The notes under the pieces: generated by a model
Told to the model about the DNA's origin: nothing
The model's input: only the letters and a program-made list of their open reading frames with translations
The model's database searches: none
In this document: one piece after another, positions 50,940 to 63,395 of the stretch
Layout: each line of letters starts with the position of its first letter
Numbering within the stretch: the first letter of the stretch is position 1
Source of the DNA: Calliopsis andreniformis
Lineage: Eukaryota > Arthropoda > Insecta > Hymenoptera > Andrenidae
Direction of reading: 5' to 3'
Assembly (NCBI RefSeq): GCF_051401765.1
Contig: NW_027480532.1
Coordinates: 310,001-374,000, forward strand
Length of the DNA stretch: 64,000 nucleotides
Translations under genes and position numbers: made by a program

Positions 50940-52625
50940 ATCCTCAATCGTCATTCGTCAATCCTCATTCTTCAATCCTCAATACCCAATCCTCAATCTT
51001 CAATCTTCATCCCTGAATCCTCAACTCTCAATCCTCAACCCTCAATCCTCAGACCTCAAACCTCAATCCTAAACTCTCAGCCCTCATCCTCAATCCTCAA
51101 TCCTCAATCTTGAATCCTCAATCCTCAATCCTCAATTCTCAATCCTCAATCGTCAATCCTCAGACCTCAAACATCAATACTCAACCCACAGTCCTCGTCC
51201 TCAATCCACAACCATCAATCCTCAATCCTCAATCTTCAATCATCGATATTCAATCTACAGTCCTCAATCCTCAATCCTCAATCCTCAATCCTCAATCTTC
51301 AATGTTCAATCCGCAATACCCAATCCTCAATCTTCAATCCTCAATCCACAATCCTCAATCCTCAATCCTCATTCCTCAACCCTCATTCTTCAATCATCAA
51401 TATCCAATCCTCAATCTTCAATCCTCAATCCTCAATCCTCAATTCTCAATCCTCAATCCTCAGTCCTAAGTCCTCAAATCTCAATCCTCAACCCTCAGCC
51501 CTCATCCTCAATCCTCAATCCTCAATCTTCAACCCTAAATCCTCAATCCTGAAGCATCAAACCTCAATCCTCAATCCTCAGTCCTCAAACCACAATTCTG
51601 AATCCTCAATCTTCAGACCTCAGACCTCAACAATCAGACGTCAATCCTGAATCCTTAATAGAATATCATCAATTCACAGTTTTCAATACCCAATACTCAA
51701 TCTGCAATCTTCAAATCTCTATTCACAAACATCAATTCTCATCACTCAACCCTCAACACTCAGTCCGCAATCCTCAATATTCAACCCTCAATCCTCAATA
51801 CTCAATCCTCAATCCTCAATCGTCAATACTCAATACTCAATCCTCAGTCCTCAATCCTCAATCCTCATTCCTCAATCTTCAATACCCAATCCTCAATCTT
51901 CAATCCTCAATCCTCAATCGTCATTCGTCAATCCTCATTCTTCAATCCTCAATACCCAATCCTCAATCTTCAATCTTCAACCCTGAATCCTCAACTCTCA
52001 ATCCTCAACCCTCAATCCTCAGACCTCAAACCTCAATCCTAAACTCTCAGCCCTCATCCTCAATCCTCAATCCTCAATCTTGAATCATCAATCCTCAATC
52101 CTCAATTCTCAATCCTCAATCCTCAATCCTCAGACCTCAAACATCAATACTCAACCCACAGTCCTCGTCCTCAATCCACAACCATCAATCCTCAATCCTC
52201 AATCTTCAATCATCGATATTCAATCTTCAGTCCTCAATCCTCAATCCTCAATCCTCAATCCTCAATCTTCAATGTTCAATCCGCAACACCCAATCCTCAA
52301 TCTTCAATCCCCAATCCACAATCCTCAATCCTCAATCCTCATTCCTCAATCCTGATTCTTCAATCATCAATATCCAATCCTCAATCTTCAATCCTCAATC
52401 CTCAATTCTCAGTTCTCAATTCTCAATCCTCAGTCCTAAGTCCTCAAATCTCAATCCTCAACCCTCAGCCCTCATCCTCAATCCTCAATCCTCAATCTTC
52501 AACCCTAAATCCTCAATCCTGAAGCATCAATCCTCAATCCTCAATCCTCAGTCCTCAAACCTCAATTCTGAATCCTCAATCTTCAGACCTCAGACCTCAA
52601 CAATCAGATGTCAATCCTGAATCCT
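50940..52625 (+). repeat. 970-bp tandem duplication with A islands
   Basis: The segment ending at A 51655 is repeated ending at A 52625, a 970-bp step. Shared private marks are CTAAACTCTCAGCCC, ACCCACAGTCCTCGTCC and TCATCAATATCCAATCC. The 970-bp length is 973 minus 3, and three six-base units lie within. The first copy has CAGACGTCAATCC before A, the second CAGATGTCAATCC. Confidence 0.86.
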
Positions 52626-54060
52626 TAATAGAATATCATCAATTCACAGTTTTCAATACCCAATACTCAATCTGCAATCTTCAAATCTCTATTCACAAAC
52701 ATCAATTCTCATCACTCAACCCTCAACACTCAGTCCGCAATCCTCAACCTTCAACCCTCAATCCTCAATACTCAATCCTCAATCCTCAATCGTCAATACT
52801 CAATACTCAATCTTCAATCCTCAATCCTCAATCCTCAATCCTCAGTCCTCAATCCTCAATCTTCAATCGTCAATACTCAGTCTTCAATCCTCAATCCTCA
52901 ATCCGCAACCCTCAATGCTCAATCCTCAATCCTCAATCCTCAAACCTCAATCTTCAATCCTCAATACTCAATCTGCAATCCTCAATCCTCAATCTACAAT
53001 CCTCAATCCTCAATCGTCGATCCTCAATCCACAATCCTCAACCTTCAATCCTCAATCCTCAATCCCCTATCCTCAACCCTCAATCCTCAATCTTCAGTCC
53101 TCAATAATCAATCTTCAATCCTCAATTCTCAATACTCAATAGAATATCCTGAATTCTCAGAATTCAATACTCAAACCTCAACACGCAACCCTGAATCCTC
53201 AATCCTCAATCCTCAATCCTCAATCTTCAATCCTCAATACTCAATCTTCAATCCTCCATCCTCAATCCTCAGTCCTCAATCCTCAATCCTCAATCGTCAG
53301 GCTTCAATCCTCAATACTCAATCTTCAATCCTAAATCCTCAATCGTCATTCGTCAATCCTCATTCTTCAATCCTCAATACCCAATCCTCAATCTTCAATC
53401 TTCAACCCTCAATCCTCAACTCTCAATCCTCAACCCTCAATCCTCAGACCTCAAACCTCAATCCTCAACTCTCAGCCCTCATCCTCAATACTCAATCCTC
53501 AATCTTGAATCCTCAATCCTCAATCCTCAATTCTCAAACCTCAATCCTCAATCCTCAGACCTCAAACATCAATACTCAACCCTCAGTCCTCGTCCTCAAT
53601 CCACAACCATCAATCCTCAATCCTCAATCTTCAATCATCGACATTCAATCTTCAGTCCTCAATCCTCAATCCTCAATCCTCAATCCTCAATCTTCAATGT
53701 TCAATCCGCAATACCCAATCCTCAATCTTCAATCCTCAATCCACAATCCTCAATCCTCAATCCTCATTCTTCAATCCTCAACACCCAATCATCAATCTTC
53801 AATCCTCAATCCTCAATTCTCAGACCACAACCCTCAATCTTCAATCCTCAATACTCAATCTGCAACCCTCAATCCTCAGTCCTCAGTCCTCAATCCTCAT
53901 TCTTCAATCCTCAATACCCAATCCTCAATCTTCAATCCTCAATCCTCAATCGTCATTCGTCAATCCTCATTCTTCAATCCTCAATACCCAATCCCCAATC
54001 TTCAATCTTCAACCCTCAATCCTCAACTCTCAATCCTCAACCCTCAATCCTCAGACCTCA
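52000..54060 (+). repeat. Duplicon VII, parental order
   Basis: 52.0-53.14 kb matches 60.17-61.31 kb at +8,165 bp (A 52625/60790, B3 53136/61301). 53.14-54.06 kb matches 59.27-60.19 kb at +6,133 bp (B3 53136/59269). The two parts are therefore contiguous here but in swapped order at 59.3-61.3 kb. Shared marks are TTGAATCATCAATCC in the first part and CATCGACATT in the second. Confidence 0.86.
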
Positions 54061-55039
54061 AACCTCAATCCTCAACTCTCAGCCCTGATCCTCAATCCTC
54101 AATCCTCAATCTTCAATCCTCAATCCTCAATCCTCATTCTTCAATCCTCAACACCCAATCCTCAATCTTCAATCCTCAATCCTCAATCCTCAACACTCAA
54201 TCCTCAATGTTCAATCCTCAATACCCAACCCTCAGTCTTCAATCCTCAATCCTCAATCCTCAATCTTCAGTCCTCAATCCTCAGCCCTCAATCCTCAATC
54301 TTCAATCCTTAATACTCAATCCTCAATCCTCAGTCCTCAAACCTCAAACCTCAATCTTCAATCCTCAATACTCAATCTTCAATCCTCCGTCCTCAATCCT
54401 CAACCCTCAATCCTCAATCCTCAATCGTCAGGCTTCAATCCTCAAGACTCAATCTTCAATCCTCAATCCTCAATCCTCATTCCTCAATCCTCATGCTTCA
54501 ATCCTCAATACCCAATCCTCAACCTTCAATCCTCAATCCTCAATCCTCAATTCTCAATCCTCAATCCTCAGTCCTAAGTCCTCAAATCTCAATCCTCAAC
54601 CCTCAGCCCTCATCCTCAATCCTCAATCCTCAATCTTCAACCCTCAATCCTCAATCCTGAAGCATCAACCCTCAATCCTCAATCCTCAGTCCTCAAACCT
54701 CAATTCTGAATCCTCAATCTTCAGACCTCAGTCCTCAACAATCAGATGTCAATCCTGAATCCTTAATAGAATATCATCAATTCACAGTTTTTAATACCCA
54801 ATACTCAATCTGCAATCTTCAAATCTCTATTCACAAACATCAATTCTCATCACTCAACCCTCAAAACTCAGTCCGCAATCCTCAACCTTCAACCCTCAAT
54901 CCTCAATACTCAATCCTCAATCCTCAATCCTCAATCGTCGATCCTCAATCCCCAATCCTCAATCTTCAATCCTCAATCCTCAATCCCCAATCCTCAATCC
55001 TCAATCCTCAATCTTCAATCCTCAATACTCAATCTTCAA

Positions 55040-55540
55040 TCCTCAATTCTCAATACTCAATAGAATATCCTGAATTCTCAGGATTCAATACTCAAACCTC
55101 AACACGCAACACTGAATCCTCAATCCTCAATCCTCAATCCTCAATCTTCAATCCGCAATACTCAATCTACAATCCTCAACCCTCAATCCTCAGTCCTCTA
55201 TCCTCAATCCTCAATCGTCAGGCTTCAATCCTCAATACTCAATCTTCAATACTCAATCCTCAATCGTCATTCGTCAATCCTCATTCTTCAGTCCTCAATA
55301 CCCAATCCTCAATCTTCAATCTTCAACCCTCAATCCTCAACTCTCAATCCTCAACCCTCAATCCTCAGACCTCAAACCTCAATCCTCAACTCTCAGCCCT
55401 CATCCTCAATCCTCAATCCTCAATCTTCAATCCTCAATCCTCAATCCTCATTCTTCAATCCACAACACCCAATCCTCAATCTTCAATCCTCAATCCTCAA
55501 TTCTCAGACCTCAACCCTCAAACTTCAATCCTCAATACTC
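55040..55540 (+). repeat. Duplicon VIII, copy 1
   Basis: Matches 57484-57985 at +2,444 bp (B1 55057/57501). Both read AACACGCAACACTGAATCC after B and carry TTCATTCTTCAGTCCTCAATACC-type units (CTTCAGTCC where most copies have CTTCAATCC). The latter marker also occurs near 56.26 kb, so at least three related segments sit within 2.5 kb. Confidence 0.83.
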
Positions 55541-57483
55541 AATCTTCAATAATCAATCCTCAATTCTCAATCCTCAATACTCAATCCTCAATCCTCAATC
55601 TTCAATCCTCAATCCTCATTCTTCAATCCTGAATACCCAATCCTCAATATTCAATACTCAATCCTCAATCCTCAGTCCTCAGTACTCAACTATTAGTCCT
55701 CAATTCTCAATACTCAATCCTCATCCTCAATTCTCAATCCTCAATCCTCTGTCCTCAGTCCTCTAACCTCAACCCGCAACCCTCAGCCCTCATCCTCAAT
55801 CCTCAATACTCAATCCTCAATCCTCAATCTTCAATCCTCAATACTCAATCTTCAATAATCAATCCTCAATTCTCAATCCTCAATACTCAATCCTCAATCC
55901 TCAATCTTCAATCATCAATACTCAGTCTTCAATCCTCAATCCTCAATCCTCAATCCTCAATCCTCATTCTACAATCCTCAATACACAATCCTCAATCTTC
56001 AATCCTCAATCCTCAATCCTCAATCCTCAATCCTCAGGCCTCAAACATCAATACTCAACCCTCAGTCCTCGTCCTCAATCCACAACAATCAATCCTCAAT
56101 CCTCATTCTTCAAGTATCAATATTCAATCTTCAGTCCTCAATCCTCAATCCTCAATCCTCAATCCTCAATCCTCAATCCTCAATGTTCAATCCGCAATAC
56201 CCAATCCTCAATCGTCAATCCTCAATCCTCAATCGTCATTCGTCAATCCTCATTCTTCAGTCCTCAATACCCAATCCTCAATCTTCAATCTTCAACCCTC
56301 AATCCTCAGCTCTCAATCCTCAACGCTCAATCCTCAGACCTCAAACCTCAATCCTCAACTCTCAGCCCTCATCCTCAATCCTCAATCCTCAATCTTCAAT
56401 CGTCAATCCTCAATCCTCATTCTTCAATCCTCAACACCCAATCCTCAATCTTCAATCCTCAATCCTCAATTCTCAGACCTCAACCCTCAAACTTCAATCC
56501 TCAATACTCAATCTGCAACCCTCAATCCTCAGTCCTCAATCCTCAATCCTCATTCTTCAATCCTCAATCCTCAATCCTCAATCCTCAATCCTCAATCCTC
56601 AATCCTCAACACTCAATCCTCAATGTTCAATCCTCAATACCCAACCCTCAGTCTTCAATCCTCAATCCTCAATCCTCAATCTTCAGTCCTCAATCCTCAG
56701 TCCTCAAACCTCAATTCTGAATCCTCAATCCTGAATCCTCAATCTTCAGCCCTCAGTCCTCAACAATCAGTTGACATTCCTCAATCCTCAGTAGAATATC
56801 CTCAATTCACAGCTTTCAATACTCAATACTCAATCTGCAATGCTCCAACCTGTATCCACAAACATCAATTTTCACCACTCAACCCTCAGCACTCATTCCT
56901 CAATGTTCAATCCTCAATACTCAACTCTCAACCTTCCATCCTCAATACTGAATCTTCAATCCTCAACTCTCAATCCTCAATCCTCAGTCCTCAACCCTTA
57001 TTCTTCAATCCTCAGTACCCAATCCTCAATCTTCAATCCTCAATCCTCAATCCTCAATTCTCAATCCTCAATCCTCAATCCTCAATTCTCAATCCTCAAT
57101 CCTCAATCCTCATTCTACAATCCTCAATACACAATCCTCAATCTTCAATCCTCAATCCTCAATCCTCAATCCTCAATCCTCAGGCCTCAAACATCAATAC
57201 TCAACCCTCAGTCCTCGTCCTCAATCCACAACAATCAATCCTCAATCCTCATTCCTCAAGTATCAATATTCAATCTTCAGTCCTCAATCCTCAATCCTCA
57301 ATCCTCAATCCTCAATCCTCAATCCTCAATGTTCAATCCGCAATACCCAATCCTCAATCTTCAATCCTCAATCCTCAATCCTCAATCCTCAATCCTCAAT
57401 CCTCAATACTCAATCCTCAATCCTCAGTCCTCAAACCTCAAACCTCAATCCTCAATCTTCAATCCTCAACACTCAATCTTCAA

Positions 57484-57985
57484 TCCTCAATTCTCAATAC
57501 TCAATAGAATATCCTGAATTCTCAGGATTCAATACTCAAACCTCAACACGCAACACTGAATCCTCAATCCTCAATCCTCAATCCTCAATCTTCAATCCGC
57601 AATACTCAATCTACAATCCTCCATCCTCAATCCTCAGTCCTCTATCCTCAATCCTCAATCGTCAGGCTTCAATCCTCAATACTCAATCTTCAATCCTCAA
57701 TCCTCAATCGTCATTCGTCAATCCTCATTCTTCAGTCCTCAATACCCAATCCTCAATCTTCAATCTTCAACCCTCAATCCTCAACTCTCAATCCTCAACC
57801 CTCAATCCGCAGACCTCAAACCTCAATCCTCAACTCTCAGCCCTCATCCTCAATCCTCAATCCTCAATCTTCAATCCTCAATCCTCAATCCTCATTCTTC
57901 AATCCTCAACACCCAATCCTCAATCTTCAATCCTCAATCCTCAATTCTCAGACCTCAACCCTCAAACTTCAATCCTCAATACTCA
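57484..57985 (+). repeat. Duplicon VIII, copy 2
   Basis: Partner of 55040-55540. It differs by TCAATCC for TCAATAC before the TCAATCG TCATTCG pair and by CCGCAGACC for CCTCAGACC near 57.81 kb. It lies between the two sister C islands at 56788 and 58130, whose surrounding 56.62 and 58.80 kb segments (AATGTTCAATCCTCAATACCC) are also paired. Confidence 0.8.
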
Positions 57986-59268
57986 ATCTGCAACCTTCAA
58001 TCCTCAGTCCTCAATCCTCAATCCTCATTCTTCAATCCTCAGTCCTCAACCCTCAATTCTGAATCCTCAATCCTGAATCCTCAATCTTCAGCCCTCAGTC
58101 CTCAGCAATCAGTTGACATTCCTCAATCCTCAGTAGAATATCCTCAATTCACAGCTTTCAATACTCAATACTCAATCTGCAATCCTCCAACCTGTATCCA
58201 CAAACATCTATTTTCACCACTCAACCCTCAGCACTCAATCCTCAATCTTCAATCATCAATACTCAGTCTTCAATCCTCAATCCTCAATCCTCAATCCTCA
58301 ATCCTCAGGCCTGAAACATCAATGCTCAACCCTCAGTCCTCGTCCTCAATCCACAACAATCAATCCTCAATCCTCATTCTTCAAGTATCAATATTCAATC
58401 TTCAGTCCTCAGTCCTCAATCCTCATTCCTCAATCCTCAATCCTCAATCCTCAATGTTCAATCCGCAATACCCAATCCTCAATTTTCAATCCTCAATCCT
58501 CAATCCTCAATCCTCAATCGTCAGGCTTCAATCCTCAATACTCAATCTTCAATCCTCAATCCTCAATCTTCAATCCTCAATCCTCAATCCTCATTCTTCA
58601 ATCCTCAACACCCAATCCTCAATCTTCAATCCTCAATCCTCAATTCTCAGACCTCAACCCTCAAACTTCAATCCTCAATACTCAATCTGCAACCCTCAAT
58701 CCTCAGTCCTCAATCCTCAATCCTCATTCTTCAATCCTCAATCCTCAATCCTCAATCCTCAATCCTCAATCCTCAATCCTCAACACTCAATCCTCAATGT
58801 TCAATCCTCAATACCCAACCCTCAGTCTTCAATCCTCAATCCTCAATCCTCAATCTTCAGTCCTCAATCCTCAGTCCTCAAACCTCAATTCTGAATCCTC
58901 AATCCTGAATCCTCAGGCCTCAAACATCAATACTCAACCCTCAGTCCTCGTCCTCAATCCACAACAATCAATCCTCAATCCTCATTCTTCAAGTATCAAT
59001 ATTCAATCTTCAGTCCTCAATCCTCAATCCTCAATCCTCAATCCTCAATCCTCAATCCTCAAGGTTCAATCCGCAATACCCAATCCTCAATCTTCAATCC
59101 TCAATCCTCAATCCTCAATCCTCAATCCTCAATCCTCAATACTCAATCCTCAATCCTCAGTCCTCAAACCTCAAACCTCAATCTTCAATCCTCAATACTC
59201 AATCTTCAACCCTCAATCCTCAATCTTCAGTCCTCAATAATCAATCTTCAATCCTCAATTCTCAATAC

Positions 59269-61310
59269 TCAATAGAATATCCTGAATTCTCAGAATTCAA
59301 TACTCAAACCTCAACACCCAACCCTGAATCCTCAATCCTCAATCCTCAATCCTCAATCTTCAATCCTCAATACTCAATCTTCAATCCTCCATCCTCAATC
59401 CTCAGTCCTCAATCCTCAATCCTCAATCGTCAGGCTTCAATCCTCAATACTCAATCTTCAATCCTAAATCCTCAATCGTCATTCGTCAATCCTCATTCTT
59501 CAATCCTCAATACCCAATCCACAATCTTCAATCTTCAACCCTCAATCCTCAACTCTCAATCCTCAACCCTCAATCCTCAGACCTCAAACCTCAATCCTCA
59601 ACTCTCAGCCCTCATCCTCAATCCTCAATCCTCAATCTTGAATCCTCAATCCTCAATCCTCAATTCTCAAACCTCAATCCTCAATCCTCAGACCTCAAAC
59701 ATCAATACTCAACCCTCAGTCCTCGTCCTCAATCCACAACCATCAATCCTCAATCCTCAATCTTCAATCATCGACATTCAATCTTCAGTCCTCAATCCTC
59801 AATCCTCAATCCTCAATCCTCAATCTTCAATGTTCAATCCGCAATACCCCATCCTCAATCTTCAATCCTCAATCCACAATCCTCAATCCTCAATCCTCAT
59901 TCTTCAATCCTCAACACCCAATCATCAATCTTCAATCCTCAATCCTCAATTCTCAGACCACAACCCTCAATCTTCAATCCTCAATACTCAATCTGCAACC
60001 CTCAATCCTCAGTCCTCAATCCTCAATCCTCATTCTTCAATCCTCAATACCCAATCCTCAATCTTCAATCCTCAATCCTCAATCGTCATTCGTCAATCCT
60101 CATTCTTCAATCCTCAATACCCAATCCTCAATCTTCAATCTTCAACCCTGAATCCTCAACTCTCAATCCTCAACCCTGAATCCTCAGACCTCAAACCTCA
60201 ATCCTAAACTCTCAGCCCTCATCCTCAATCCTCAATCCTCAATCTTGAATCATCAATCCTCAATCCTCAATTCTCAATCCTCAATCCTCAATCCTCAGAC
60301 CTCAAACATCAATACTCAACCCACAGTCCTCGTCCTCAATCCACAACCATCAATCCTCAATCCTCAATCTTCAATCATCGATATTCAATCTTCAGTCCTC
60401 AATCCTCAATCCTCAATCCTCAATCCTCAATCTTCAATGTTCAATCCGCAATACCCAATCCTCAATCTTCAATCCCCAATCCACAATCCTCAATCCTCAA
60501 TCCTCATTCCTCAATCCTGATTCTTCAATCATCAATATCCAATCCTCAATCTTCAATCCTCAATCCTCAATCCTCAGTTCTCAATTCTCAATCCTCAGTC
60601 CTAAGTCCTCAAATCTCAATCCTCAACCCTCAGCCCTCATCCTCAATCCTCAATCCTCAATCTTCAACCCTAAATCCTCAATCCTGAAGCATCAATCCTC
60701 AATCCTCAATCCTCAGTCCTCAAACCTCAATTCTGAATCCTCAATCTTCAGACCTCAGACCTCAACAATCAGATGTCAATCCTGAATCCTTAATAGAATA
60801 TCATCAATTCACAGTTTTCAATACCCAATACTCAATCTGCAATCTTCAAATCTCTATTCACAAACATCAATTCTCATCACTCAACCCTCAACACTCAGTC
60901 CGCAATCCTCAACCTTCAACCCTCAATCCTCAATACTCAATCCTCAATCCTCAATCGTCAATACTCAATACTCAATCTTCAATCCTCAATCCTCAATCCT
61001 CAATCCTCAGTCCTCAATCCTCAATCTTCAATCGTCAATACTCAGTCTTCAATCCTCAATCCTCAATCCGCAACCCTCAATGCTCAATCCTCAATCCTCA
61101 ATCCTCAAACCTCAATCTTCAATCCTCAATACTCAATCTGCAATCCTCAATCCTCAATCTTCAATCCTCAATCCTCAATCGTCGATCCTCAATCCACAAT
61201 CCTCAACCTTCAATCCTCAATCCTCAATCCCCTATCCTCAACCCTCAATCCTCAATCTTCAGTCCTCAATAATCAATCTTCAATCCTCAATTCTCAATAC
61301 TCAATAGAAT
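59269..61310 (+). repeat. Duplicon VII, permuted order
   Basis: Carries the second part of the 52-54 kb block first (59.27-60.19) and its first part next (60.17-61.31), flanked by B3 islands at 59269 and 61301 that are 2,032 bp apart (8,165 minus 6,133). The swapped order fits a tandem of about 2.03 kb or a circularly permuted copy. Confidence 0.84.
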
Positions 61311-61608
61311 ATCCTGAATTCTCAGAATTCAATACTCAAACCTCAACACGCAACCCTGAATCCTCAATCCTCAATCCTCAATCCTCAATCTTCAATCCTC
61401 AATACTCAATCTTCAATCCTCCATCCTCAATCCTCAGTCCTCAATCCTCAATCCTCAATCGTCAGGCTTCAATCCTCAATACTCAATCTTCAATCCTAAA
61501 TCCTCAATCGTCATTCGTCAATCCTCATTCTTCAATCCTCAATACCCAATCCTCAATCTTCAACCTTCAACCCTCAATCCTCAACTCTCAATCCTCAACC
61601 CTCAATCC

Positions 61609-63395
61609 TCAGACCTCAAACCTCAACCCTCAACCCTCAGCCCTCATCCTCAATCCTCAATCCTCAATCTTCAATCCTCAATCCTCAATCCTCAATTCTC
61701 AATCCTCAATCCTCAATCCTCAGACCTCAAACATCAATACTCAACCCTCAGTCCTCGTCCTCAATCCACAACCATCAATCCTCAATCCTCAATCTTCAAT
61801 CATCGATATTCAATCTTCAGTCCTCAATCCTCAATCCTCAATCCTCAATCCTCAATCCTCAATGTTGAATCCGCAATACCCAATCCTCGATCTTCAATCC
61901 TCAATCCACAATCCTCAATCCTCAATCCTCATTCTTCAATCATCAACACCCAATCCTCAATACTCAATCTGCAACCCTCAATACTCAGTCCTCAATCCTC
62001 AATCCTCATTCTTCAATCCTCAATACCCAACCCTCAATCTTCAATCCTCAATCCACAATCCTCAATCCTCAATCCTCATTCTTCAATCCTCAACACCCAA
62101 TCCTCAATCTTCAATCCTCAATTCTCAATTCGCAGACCTCAATCCTCAATCTTCAATCCTCAATACTCAATCTTCAATCCTCAATCCTCAATCCTCAATC
62201 CTCAATCCTCATTCTTCAATCCTCAACACCCAATCCACAATCTTCAATCGTCAATCCTCAATCCTCAATTCTCAATCCTCAATCCTCAATCCTCAATCCT
62301 CAGACCTCAAACATCAATACTCAACCGTCAGTCCTCGTCCTCAATCCTCAACCCTCAATCCTCAATCCTCAGTCCTCAATCTTCAATCCTCAACACTCAA
62401 TATTCAATCCTCAATCCTCAATCCTCAGTCCTCAATCCTCAATCTTCAATCCTCAATCCTCAGTCCTCAATCCTCAATCCTCATTCTTCAATACTCAATA
62501 CCCAATCCTCAGTCTTCAATCCTCAATCCTCAATCCTCAAATCTCAATCCCCAATCCTCAGTCCTCAGTCCTCAAACCTCAATCTTCAACCCTCAGCCCT
62601 CATCCTCAATTCTCAATCCTCAATCCTCAATCCTCAATCTTCAATCCTCAATACTCAATCTTCAATAATCAATCCTCAATTCTCAATCCTCAATACTCAA
62701 TCCTCAATCGTCAACCCTCAATACCCAATCCTCAATCTTCAATGCTCAATCCTCAATCCTCAATCCTCAATCCTCAATCTTCAATCCCCAATAATCAATC
62801 TTCAATCCTCAATCCTCAATCCTCAATCCTGAATCCTGAATTCTCAATCCGCAAACTCCAATCCTCTATACTCAGTCTTCAATCCTCAATCCTCAATCCT
62901 CAAACCTCATTCTACAATCCTCAATACCCAATCCTCAATCTTCAATCCTCAATCCTCAATCCTCAATACTCAATCCTCAATCCTCAGTCCTCAGTCCTCA
63001 AACCTCAATCCTCAACCCTCAGCCCTCATCCTCAATCCTCAATCCTAAATTCTCAATCCTCAAACCTCAAACCTCAATCCTCAACCGTAAGTCCTCGTCC
63101 TCAATCCTCAACCCTCAATTCTCAATCCTCAGTCCTCAATCTTCAATCCTCAATACTCAATATTCAATCCTCAATCCTCAATCCTCAGTCCTCAATCCTC
63201 AATCTTAAATCCTCAATCCTCAGTCCTCAATCCTCAATCCTCATTCTTCAATACTCAATACCCAATCCTCAGTCGTCAATCCTCAATCCTCAATCCTCAA
63301 ATCTCAATCCCCTATCCTCAGTACTCAGTCCTCAAACCTCAATCCTCAACCCTCAGCTCTCATCCTCAATTCTCATTCCTCAATCCTCAATCCTC
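61609..63395 (+). repeat. Duplicon III, copy 2
   Basis: Matches 10070-11856 with a one-heptamer gain. Left of about 61.6 kb the closest match is the 52-53 kb region, and right of about 63396 it switches to 5221-5825 or 12626-13230. The block is therefore flanked by sequence from two other parts of the array. Confidence 0.85.
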
